From: Saprospiraceae bacterium
Lineage (GTDB): Bacteria > Bacteroidota > Bacteroidia > Chitinophagales > Saprospiraceae
Assembly: GCA_020631405.1 (NCBI GenBank)
Contig: JAHDHH010000033.1
Location: 1,951-45,977 of the forward strand
Reading direction: 5' to 3'
DNA: 44,027 bases
The translations under genes and the position numbers were made by a program. Positions 16,855-24,060 of the stretch are shown here, piece after piece. Each line of letters begins with the position of its first letter. Positions within the stretch are counted from its first letter, which is position 1. The notes below the pieces were generated by a model. The model made no database searches, was not told the origin of the DNA, and saw only the letters and a program-made list of their open reading frames with translations.

Positions 16855-16876
16855 GTAAAAGTTTTACTACTTTTAC
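16855..16876. promoter_or_regulatory. Nested inverted repeat in the tsaD/16937 divergent region
   Basis: GTAAAAGT (16855-16862) and ACTTTTAC (16869-16876) are perfect 8-bp arms around a 6-base centre. The left arm also forms a second symmetric element, AGTAAAAGTTTTACT (16854-16868). It has no T-tract terminator form and sits 61 bases before the 16937 start, so an operator is plausible. Confidence 0.35.
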
Positions 16877-16936
16877 GAATCTGAAACAAAAACTAACCTT
16901 CGGATTTATTTCTGAAAAATTAAAACATAGTAGACA

Positions 16937-17515
16937 ATGCGACTTGGAATTGGAATTTTACTCTTGATATTGAATATCTTTCTTGGCTACATCTTATATA
17001 ATAACATAAAAGAGCCAATTGCCTTTCAAAAAGTGAAAACAGAGAAAAGCACCGTTGTGGTGGACAAGCTCAAGCAAATTAGACAAGCTCAGGAAATCTA
17101 TAGAACGATTACTGGCGATTTTGCTCCAACTTTCGATACACTTGCCTATGTCTTGCAGAATGACAGCATCCCATTCAGAGTTCCAGTAGAAATAGAAGGT
17201 AAGAAAGGTGAATTCGAAGAGATCGTAACGTACTCATCAGCAATTGACTCAATCAATGCATTGAATATTAATCTTGAAGACTTAAAGTATGTGCCATTTA
17301 CCGACAAACAAACTGAGTTTGCCATAGATGCAGATACCATGACTTATCAGCAGACACTAGTAAGTGTTGTACAGGTTGGTACAAGGTGGAAGGATTTCAT
17401 GGGTGAGTTTGGCTCGCCTAAGTATTCTAAATATGACAATTCTTATGACCCGAATAACTTACTGAAGTTTGGAGATATGAATGCTCCAAATATTTCAGGA
17501 AACTGGGAAGATTAA
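16937..17515 (+). CDS. Membrane-anchored protein of unknown function, 5' to DUF3822/rsmD
   Basis: This 192-residue protein has one N-terminal hydrophobic helix (about residues 3-22, GIGILLLILNIFLGYILYN) with a single Arg before it. A predominantly soluble domain follows and probably faces the periplasm. After the helix comes an amphipathic, pilin-like stretch (STVVVDKLKQIRQAQEIYRTITGDFAPTFDTLAYVL) that resembles the N-terminal spine of type II/IV pseudopilins, though no prepilin peptidase site is seen. The C-terminus is rich in Asn/Asp/Tyr. Its stop overlaps the next start by one base (TAATG), so it is translationally coupled to the DUF3822 gene. The function is unknown. Confidence 0.75.
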   Translation: MRLGIGILLLILNIFLGYILYNNIKEPIAFQKVKTEKSTVVVDKLKQIRQAQEIYRTITGDFAPTFDTLAYVLQNDSIPFRVPVEIEGKKGEFEEIVTYSSAIDSINALNINLEDLKYVPFTDKQTEFAIDADTMTYQQTLVSVVQVGTRWKDFMGEFGSPKYSKYDNSYDPNNLLKFGDMNAPNISGNWED

Positions 17516-18249
17516 TGAAAGTATACGGCAATAAGGGTTTTGATAATCCGACACACGTTACATATGTAGCACATCAAGATAAGTGGCACGTAGGATATTG
17601 GGACGCAGGCAAGTTAGCCTATGTGTTTACTAGTGACAAGTCACCTACATATTTTGAAGCTAAGTACCCAAATGCGAAGCATGTCAGTTTGGTTAACAAA
17701 GGTACTATCCAAGTGATTAGTAAGGTTGACTTCAAAAAAGCAGAGATAGCTAAGTATTTTGACATTACGACAATGGACAGTACTCAAGACAATGACTATA
17801 GCTATGATGAATATCGAAAACATAACTTAGTTGTTGCTTACGCTAAGGATGTCAATTCATCCCAAGATTTAACTCAGCGACATATGGTTTATGGTCTATT
17901 GAACAATGGGTCAAGAGTAAAGAACACCATTCAACTACATATAGTAGGTCAGAGAGTCTACATCATTGCTAATGTATTTGGAGTCTTTAAGCAGATTAGC
18001 ACCCATACTTTTGAAACAGGAGAAGACTTACTATATCAAGTATTGTATACATTTAAGCAGCATGGGATTCCACTCACTGTACCTGTGATGCTTAGCGGTG
18101 GTGTTGATAAGTCTGGTAAACTAGCACAATTACTTACAGACTATATTCCCAATGTGCAGTGGCAAGCGATACCAGATAGTCATTTGGCTGAGAGTTCGAC
18201 AGATAGCCATCTTTTTTATGACATGTATCTAGCTAAGCAATGCGTATAA
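17515..18249 (+). CDS. DUF3822-like protein
   Basis: The 244-residue product has no signal peptide and looks cytoplasmic. Its position directly before rsmD, its length and segments such as HMVYGLLNNGSRVKNTIQLHIVGQRVYIIANVFGVFKQISTHTFETGEDLLYQVL fit DUF3822, a Bacteroidota family of unknown function usually found beside rsmD (from memory, not searched). It overlaps the upstream gene by 1 base and rsmD by 10 bases, so the three form a tight cistron group. A role in ribosome assembly is suggested only by the neighbourhood. Confidence 0.65.
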   Translation: MKVYGNKGFDNPTHVTYVAHQDKWHVGYWDAGKLAYVFTSDKSPTYFEAKYPNAKHVSLVNKGTIQVISKVDFKKAEIAKYFDITTMDSTQDNDYSYDEYRKHNLVVAYAKDVNSSQDLTQRHMVYGLLNNGSRVKNTIQLHIVGQRVYIIANVFGVFKQISTHTFETGEDLLYQVLYTFKQHGIPLTVPVMLSGGVDKSGKLAQLLTDYIPNVQWQAIPDSHLAESSTDSHLFYDMYLAKQCV

Positions 18250-18794
18250 TCGGAGGCCAGTTCAAGGGCTATAGATTTAATCCACCAGCTGATAAGTGGC
18301 CCACAAGACCAACTACGGACTTCTCTAAAGAGGCTTTGTATAATATTTTGCTTAATATTTTGGATCTAGAAGAAGTCAAGTTTTTAGACTTGTTTGGAGG
18401 GTCTGGCAATCATTGTTATGAGATGATTTCGAGAGGAGCAGCAGAAGCAACTTACGTCGATAAGTTCGGAAGTTGCGTCAAGTTCGTCCATGGGATGGTA
18501 GAGAAGTTAGGGATAGAAGATCAGGTGACTATAGTTAAGATGGATGTGTTTAAATATATCGAAACCTGTAAGTCGCAGTACAATTATATATTCGCTGGAC
18601 CGCCATATGCCTTGTCAACGATTCCAACGATTCCAGATAAAATATTGCAACATAATTTATTAGCCCCAAATGGAATATTGGTGGTAGAACACAACCCACA
18701 CGTCAAGTTTACTCACCATCCACATTTGACACAAGTCAGGAACTACGGGCAAACCTATTTTAGCTTTTTTTCTCCTGAGGTTGAGTCGGAGTAA
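18240..18794 (+). CDS. rsmD: RsmD-like 16S rRNA (guanine-N2) methyltransferase with altered motif IV
   Basis: RsmD methylates G966 of 16S rRNA in the 30S subunit. The 184-residue product aligns with the family: MRIIGGQFKGYRF, RPTTDFSKEALYN, the SAM-binding LDLFGGSGNHCYEMISRGA (D50-G56) and MDVFKYI. The catalytic (D/N)PPY motif, normally DPPYAL in Bacteroidota, reads GPPYAL here (G120-P121-P122-Y123, codon GGA at 18597-18599). Motif I is also unusual after the Gly loop (NHCYEM). Either catalysis tolerates the change or this copy has lost or changed activity. It overlaps DUF3822 by 10 bases. The argS promoter element lies just after its stop. Confidence 0.85.
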   Translation: MRIIGGQFKGYRFNPPADKWPTRPTTDFSKEALYNILLNILDLEEVKFLDLFGGSGNHCYEMISRGAAEATYVDKFGSCVKFVHGMVEKLGIEDQVTIVKMDVFKYIETCKSQYNYIFAGPPYALSTIPTIPDKILQHNLLAPNGILVVEHNPHVKFTHHPHLTQVRNYGQTYFSFFSPEVESE

Positions 18795-18799
18795 TTTCG

Positions 18800-18807
18800 T
18801 ATTTTTG
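18800..18807 (+). promoter_or_regulatory. Candidate promoter for argS-glnS
   Basis: TATTTTTG matches the TAnnTTTG -7 element, with a TTG at 18781-18783, 16 bases upstream, in the -33 position. The element begins 5 bases after the rsmD stop and 39 bases before the argS start, a good fit for a separate argS-glnS transcript. Confidence 0.5.
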
Positions 18808-18838
18808 CACTTCGATTTTACTGACTAAACCCTCATAA

Positions 18839-20692
18839 GTGGACTACACTTCTAATATACAGCAACTACAACTGATTACATCTAAGTTTTTTCAAGATGA
18901 ATACAATACTCATCTTGAACCAAAGGATATCATAGTGAATGTCATTGCTAAGGATATTCAAGGGGATTACAGTGTGGTGCTTTTTCCATTTTTGAAGCGC
19001 TTCAAGACCAATCCCAATGAATTAGGTGACAAACTTGCGGCTTATTACAAGCAGAGTGCAATAGGTGTTCAAAGTCATGAGATTATCAAGGGTTTCCTCA
19101 ATTTGACCTTGAAGAATACGATCTGGACAAGCCAATTGGAGGCGATGCTTGAAAGTGGCGAGGACTATGGTCGACAAGCGGCTAATGATAATACTGTTGT
19201 CGTTGAGTTTTGTTCACCTAATACTAACAAGCCACTTCACCTTGGACATATCAGAAACATCCTAATCGGATGGAGTGCCAGCCAGATATTGGATTTTGCA
19301 GGTAACACAGTGAAGAAGGTGCAGATCATCAATGATAGAGGGATAGCGATTTGTAAGAGTATGCTAGCTTGGCTCAACTATGGCGAAGGCGCTACTCCCG
19401 AAACTAGCAATACCAAGGGTGATCACTTTGTAGGGCACTACTATGTGATGTTTGAGCAAAAGTTCAAAGCAGAATATGCTAGTTGGCAAGAAACTGAACC
19501 AGGTAAGAAGGCTTATGCCGATCACGGTAAAGAAAAAGAGCTTCAAGAAGCATTTTATAAGAGATATAAAAATCAATACTTTAACACAGCTTCAGCCATA
19601 GGAGAAGAGGCACGAGCATTGTTGTTAAAATGGGAAAGTGGCGATGAAGCTACGATTGCCCTTTGGAAGCAAATGAATCAATGGGTCTATAACGGATTTG
19701 ATATAACGTATGCAGAGTTGGGAGTAGATTTTGATAAGTTATATTATGAGTCAGATACCTACCTCTTAGGGAAGAAGATGGTGCAAGATGGATTAGATAA
19801 AGAGATATTTTACAAGAAAGATGATGGGAGTATCTGGGTAGACTTAGAAGCACACAAGCTAGATCATAAGATTCTATTGAGAAGTGATGGAACCTCAGTC
19901 TATATTACTCAAGATATCGGAACGGCCATTAAAAGGCACGAAGATTTTGGCTTTAATAAGTCAGTCTATGTCGTTGCAGATGAGCAAGACTATCACTTTC
20001 AGGCCTTATTTGCAACAATGAAGACCATAGGGTTTGAATTTTCTGATCAGTTGTACCATTTGTCCTACGGGATGGTAGACCTACCGTCTGGAAAGATGAA
20101 AAGTAGAGAAGGTACAGTGGTGGATGCTGATGACCTAGTAGTTGAGGTAGTGGATGAGGCAGCTAATGCAGCCAAGGATAGCCACAATCTAGTGGATTTA
20201 CCAGAAGAAGAGAAGCAGTCGATATTTACTGACATTGGGCTTGGGGCACTCAAGTATTTTATCCTTAAAGTGCAGCCGAAGAAGCGTATGACCTTCGATC
20301 CCTCGCAATCAGTTGATATGCAAGGGCAGACAGGGCCATACATTCAGAATGCTTATGTAAGGATTAGATCAGTATTGTCTAAAGTAGAGATGAGTGAAAT
20401 GGAGTTGTCAAGCGAATATACATGGCAACCACAAGAAGTAAACCTGCTGATATTGTTAGATCAATTTGGAAAAGTAGTAGTAGATTCAGCAAAAGACTTG
20501 GACCCGTCCAATGTGGCACACTATGCCTTTGACTTAGCTAAGGAATATCATAAGTTTTATCACGATCACAGAATTTTGACAGCAGAAACAGAACTAGCTA
20601 AGGCAGCTAGGTTGTTGTTAAGTCATAAAGTTGCTCAGACGTTAAAACAGAGTATGCACCTCTTAGGCATCAACATGCCAGAGAAAATGTAA
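18839..20692 (+). CDS. argS: Arginyl-tRNA synthetase
   Basis: ArgRS charges tRNA-Arg with arginine using ATP. The 617-residue class I enzyme has the N-terminal Arg-tRNA synthetase add-on domain (about 1-110), the HLGH signature (134-137 in SPNTNKPLHLGHIRN), the ITQDIGTA segment and KMKSREGTVVDADDL as the KMSKS-loop equivalent, in the form I recall for Bacteroidota. The DALR anticodon-binding domain follows, ending in KQSMHLLGINMPEKM. The start is GTG at 18839; no ATG is available near the expected N-terminus. glnS follows after 16 bases, suggesting one transcript for the two synthetases. Confidence 0.97.
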   Translation: MDYTSNIQQLQLITSKFFQDEYNTHLEPKDIIVNVIAKDIQGDYSVVLFPFLKRFKTNPNELGDKLAAYYKQSAIGVQSHEIIKGFLNLTLKNTIWTSQLEAMLESGEDYGRQAANDNTVVVEFCSPNTNKPLHLGHIRNILIGWSASQILDFAGNTVKKVQIINDRGIAICKSMLAWLNYGEGATPETSNTKGDHFVGHYYVMFEQKFKAEYASWQETEPGKKAYADHGKEKELQEAFYKRYKNQYFNTASAIGEEARALLLKWESGDEATIALWKQMNQWVYNGFDITYAELGVDFDKLYYESDTYLLGKKMVQDGLDKEIFYKKDDGSIWVDLEAHKLDHKILLRSDGTSVYITQDIGTAIKRHEDFGFNKSVYVVADEQDYHFQALFATMKTIGFEFSDQLYHLSYGMVDLPSGKMKSREGTVVDADDLVVEVVDEAANAAKDSHNLVDLPEEEKQSIFTDIGLGALKYFILKVQPKKRMTFDPSQSVDMQGQTGPYIQNAYVRIRSVLSKVEMSEMELSSEYTWQPQEVNLLILLDQFGKVVVDSAKDLDPSNVAHYAFDLAKEYHKFYHDHRILTAETELAKAARLLLSHKVAQTLKQSMHLLGINMPEKM

Positions 20693-20708
20693 GAAAACAG
20701 GAAGAAAC

Positions 20709-22370
20709 ATGACAGAAGAAAAGTATAAAGCTCTCAATTTTATTGAGCAGATATTAGAGGAGGATTTAGAGTCAGGAAAGCACCAAGGGAGAGTACATAC
20801 TCGATTCCCTCCTGAGCCAAATGGTTACCTGCATATTGGTCATACAAAAGCTATTTGTGTCAACTTTGAGTTGGCAAAGAAGTATGGTGGTAAGACCAAT
20901 CTTAGGTTTGATGATACCAATCCTACAACTGAGGATACTGAGTATGTAGAAGCGATCAAGCGAGATATTGAGTGGCTTGGCTTTGAGTGGAATGATGAGC
21001 CTTACTTTGCTTCGGATTACTTCCCACAACTCTATAAGTTTGCAGTTAAGTTGATTGAAGATGGCAATGCCTACGTCGACCCTTCTTCTGCAGAAGAGAT
21101 TGCTGCTCTTAAAGGAACTCCAACAGAACCCGGCAAGAACAGCCCATATAGAGATAGACCAATAGCCGAGAACCTACAGCTATTTGCAGAGATGAAGGAA
21201 GGGAAGCATGCTGATGGAGCAATGGTCTTAAGGGCCAAGGTCGATATGACATCACCCAATATGCATATGAGAGATCCTGTCATATATAGGATCAAGCATG
21301 CTCACCACCATAGGACAGGTGATACCTGGTGTATCTATCCAATGTATGACTTTGCCCATGGGCAGTCAGATAGTATAGAAGAGATTACGCATTCATTATG
21401 CTCATTGGAGTTTATTCATCATAGAGCACTGTATAATTGGTTTATTGAGAAGTTAGGTATATTTCCGTCAAGGCAAATAGAATTTGCTAGAATGAATGTA
21501 TCCTATATGATTACTTCAAAGCGGAAGTTGCTTAAGTTGGTTAATGATGGCTTTGTGACAGGTTGGGATGACCCACGGATGCCTACAGTATCAGGGATGC
21601 GCAGAAAAGGCTATCCTGCCTCCGCGATCAGGACCTTCTGTGACAAGGTTGGAGTAGCAAAGAGAGACAACCTAATAGAAGTAGAGCTTCTAGAATCATG
21701 CGTCAGAGAAGATCTCAATGCCATATCTACTAGGGTAATGGTGGTGACAGATCCTATTAAGTTGACTATTACTAATTTTGACCAAGGGACGATACTCCTG
21801 CCAGCTGATAATAATCCAGAAGATGAAGCCGCTGGTAAGAGAGAAGTACCTTTTTCATCAGAAATATTTATCGAAAGGGATGACTTCATGATTGACCCTC
21901 CTAAGAAGTACTTCAGATTAGGTCCAGATAGAACAGTGAGGCTCAAAAATGCATTTATCATCACGTGTACGGATTATCAGACAGATGCAGATGGCAATGT
22001 CACAGAGATAATGGCTACATACTATCCAGACTCTAAAAGTGGGAGTGACACCTCAGGGGTTAAAGCTAAGGGGACTCTGCATTGGGTAGACGCTAAGGAA
22101 AGTCTACCTATAGCAATACATGAAATCGGAAGATTATTTACGGATCCTACTCCTGCTAGTCATGAAGACAAGGAAATTACAGAGTTCTTTAATGACGAAT
22201 CCCTAATCATTAATGATAATGCTAGAGCAGAACCATATCTAGCTAGTGTTAAGTATGACGAGCATTTACAATTTATGAGAAAAGGCTATTACATCCTCGA
22301 TGAAAACGCTGATGGTCTTGTCTTTAATAAGACAGTGAACCTTAAAGATAGCTGGGCAAAGAAAAAATAG
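20709..22370 (+). CDS. glnS: Glutaminyl-tRNA synthetase
   Basis: GlnRS charges tRNA-Gln directly, so this organism need not rely on the GatCAB transamidation route for glutamine. The 553-residue product has FPPEPNGYLHIGHTKAI (HIGH at 42-45), LRFDDTNP, DWCIYPMYDFAHGQSD-type active-site sequence (here TWCIYPMYDFAHG) and HSLCSLEF, which favour GlnRS over GluRS. The second class I signature, usually VMSKRKL, reads ITSKRKL (I268-T269-S270-K271), a Met-to-Thr change. The C-terminal anticodon-binding beta barrels are intact (FNKTVNLKDSW). Its stop is 2 bases from the opposing porT stop. Confidence 0.96.
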   Translation: MTEEKYKALNFIEQILEEDLESGKHQGRVHTRFPPEPNGYLHIGHTKAICVNFELAKKYGGKTNLRFDDTNPTTEDTEYVEAIKRDIEWLGFEWNDEPYFASDYFPQLYKFAVKLIEDGNAYVDPSSAEEIAALKGTPTEPGKNSPYRDRPIAENLQLFAEMKEGKHADGAMVLRAKVDMTSPNMHMRDPVIYRIKHAHHHRTGDTWCIYPMYDFAHGQSDSIEEITHSLCSLEFIHHRALYNWFIEKLGIFPSRQIEFARMNVSYMITSKRKLLKLVNDGFVTGWDDPRMPTVSGMRRKGYPASAIRTFCDKVGVAKRDNLIEVELLESCVREDLNAISTRVMVVTDPIKLTITNFDQGTILLPADNNPEDEAAGKREVPFSSEIFIERDDFMIDPPKKYFRLGPDRTVRLKNAFIITCTDYQTDADGNVTEIMATYYPDSKSGSDTSGVKAKGTLHWVDAKESLPIAIHEIGRLFTDPTPASHEDKEITEFFNDESLIINDNARAEPYLASVKYDEHLQFMRKGYYILDENADGLVFNKTVNLKDSWAKKK

Positions 22371-22372
22371 GA

Positions 22373-23101
22373 TTAACCTTCGAAATGAAATGATATCTGC
22401 AGTACTCTACTCAATAATTGATCTAGTACCTTGGATTCGTCTAGGTCATTCTTAAATATATGAATGTTGCCTATGCCATGAGAGATTTTGATCTCTGGGC
22501 TCAAGATAAAGTAGGGAAAGAAGAACTGTATGCCTGCTCCCACCTCCAATGCAAAGTCATGAGGAGAAATCTGTACTAACTCGGTAGCATTATCTTGTCT
22601 GACTTTTGAGTTGGAAGCTACATCATAGGAATATTTAATCCCACCAATGATGAACATTCTTTTGTCTTTGTAAGGCGCAGACTTGAATCTGAGAAGCATC
22701 GGAATTTCTAGATTGACAGACTCTATCGATTTATTGTATGTAATGTCTTGGTTGACATAGCTCAGTTCCCTAAAGAGAAAAGCAAACCCTGGTAAAAACC
22801 TAAAATCAAAATGCTCACCTATCTTGATATTAGCGATCAGGTTGATAACATAACCTGGCTTGGCACTGCTTTCAACGACTTGAATACTATCATTGGCAGT
22901 AAATTGACTTGATCTCTTGATTTTGAAGTTGGCATTACTTACGCCAAGAGGGCTGATGCCGAAGTAGTAATTTTTCCGTTGAAAATCCTTATAATTATAG
23001 TTGTCCTTTGCCTTAATCTGACCACTTAAGTCAAACGAAAGAGCCATCAAACAGCATAAGAATGAAATGCTTAATGTTTTGAAGCTAAGTAAATGGTGCA
23101 T
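22373..23101 (-). CDS. porT: PorT-like outer-membrane beta-barrel protein (T9SS)
   Basis: PorT is an outer-membrane protein required for type IX secretion in Porphyromonas gingivalis. This 242-residue protein has a signal peptide (cleavage near LSGQ, residue 28) and alternating hydrophobic strands of a small beta barrel. Its FDFRFLPGFAF, SVNLEIPMLLRFKS and IIGGIKYSYDVAS segments resemble the PorT family (RFLPG and LxxPLxLKF in relatives). The gene overlaps the end of ubiE by 31 bases, and a ubiE-porT arrangement is recurrent in Bacteroidota (from memory). The T9SS sorting domains elsewhere in the window agree. A generic PorT-family barrel not devoted to T9SS is the alternative. Confidence 0.75.
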   Translation of the reverse strand: MHHLLSFKTLSISFLCCLMALSFDLSGQIKAKDNYNYKDFQRKNYYFGISPLGVSNANFKIKRSSQFTANDSIQVVESSAKPGYVINLIANIKIGEHFDFRFLPGFAFLFRELSYVNQDITYNKSIESVNLEIPMLLRFKSAPYKDKRMFIIGGIKYSYDVASNSKVRQDNATELVQISPHDFALEVGAGIQFFFPYFILSPEIKISHGIGNIHIFKNDLDESKVLDQLLSRVLQISFHFEG

Positions 23102-23826
23102 ATACCAAGGGTTAGAGGTTTGAATTTTACTTCATTAAAACCTATTTCTTTCAGAATTATTGCAAAATCTTCATAATCTGGAAATACTTGCACAGACTCA
23201 TAGAGATATTTGTATGCCTTTGGGTCCTTAGAAGTGAATTTCCCAATGAAGGGTAGGATATACTTAAAGTAAAAATTAAACAGTTGCTTAAATGGAAATA
23301 GAGTAGGCTTAGAAAACTCTAACACCATCAGCTTGCCGCCAGGATTGATGACTCTATAGATCTCAGATAGACCTTTGCGTAGGTCTCCAAAATTCCTTAC
23401 CCCAAAGGATACTGTCACTGCATCAAACGCAGCATCATCAAATCGAAGAGCCTCAGAATCTCCCACCTCTACAGATACAGTATCTGTTAGCTTGTGTTTT
23501 ACGATCTTCTTACCTGCTAGCTCGATCATCTTCGGGGATATGTCAAGTCCTATGATAGAGTCTGGCTTGAGCTGTTTATGAATCTCCAAAGGCATGTCAG
23601 CAGTACCAGTAGCAATGTCCAATACAGTCCTTGGTTTTGTTTCCTGAAGCTGAGCTATTGCCTTCTTTCTCCAAATACTATCTATGCCAATTGTCAATAA
23701 CCCATTAAGGAAATCATAGTAGGGAGCTATCTTGTCAAACATCGTGGTGACTTGAGCTTTTTTACTCTCTTGATCACTATCATATGGAGTGACTTGTTCG
23801 TATATATTTACCTTTTCTTTTGACAT
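23071..23826 (-). CDS. ubiE: Demethylmenaquinone/2-methoxy-6-polyprenyl-benzoquinol methyltransferase
   Basis: UbiE/MenG performs the C-methylation that ends menaquinone synthesis, at the inner face of the membrane. The 251-residue protein shows MFDKIAPYYDFLNGLLTIGIDSIWRKKAI, the SAM-binding VLDIATGTADMPLEI, VGDSEALRFDDAAFDAVTVSFGVRNFGD and NPGGKLMVLEFSKP, all family signatures. In Bacteroidota the product is expected to be menaquinone, so menG is an equally valid name. ATG start. Its last 31 bases overlap the start of porT. Confidence 0.95.
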   Translation of the reverse strand: MSKEKVNIYEQVTPYDSDQESKKAQVTTMFDKIAPYYDFLNGLLTIGIDSIWRKKAIAQLQETKPRTVLDIATGTADMPLEIHKQLKPDSIIGLDISPKMIELAGKKIVKHKLTDTVSVEVGDSEALRFDDAAFDAVTVSFGVRNFGDLRKGLSEIYRVINPGGKLMVLEFSKPTLFPFKQLFNFYFKYILPFIGKFTSKDPKAYKYLYESVQVFPDYEDFAIILKEIGFNEVKFKPLTLGICTIYLASKH

Positions 23827-23948
23827 GATTACTACGCTAGTTATTATAGAGAAACCTCACTTAGGATAAATGGTTGCAAAGGTGAAAAATAATATTGAAA
23901 CAGAGTAAGAATATTTGGGCTTATGTCCCTGAATTTAAAGGCATTTAG

Positions 23949-23968
23949 ATATTGTAATTAGGCAATAT
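23949..23968. promoter_or_regulatory. Inverted repeat in the ubiE/arylsulfotransferase divergent region
   Basis: ATATTG (23949-23954) and CAATAT (23963-23968) flank an 8-base spacer. The element lies near the middle of the 234-base divergent gap, where an operator for either gene could sit. Arms are short and AT-rich, so support is weak. The rest of the gap shows no clear promoter. Confidence 0.25.
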
Positions 23969-24060
23969 ATTAGACCGATTTTCGTCCTATTTGTTGTATA
24001 TTCACGCTTTGTCATTTGCAATTAAAAGCTTAGCATAAATAGCCACAATCACTACACCCT

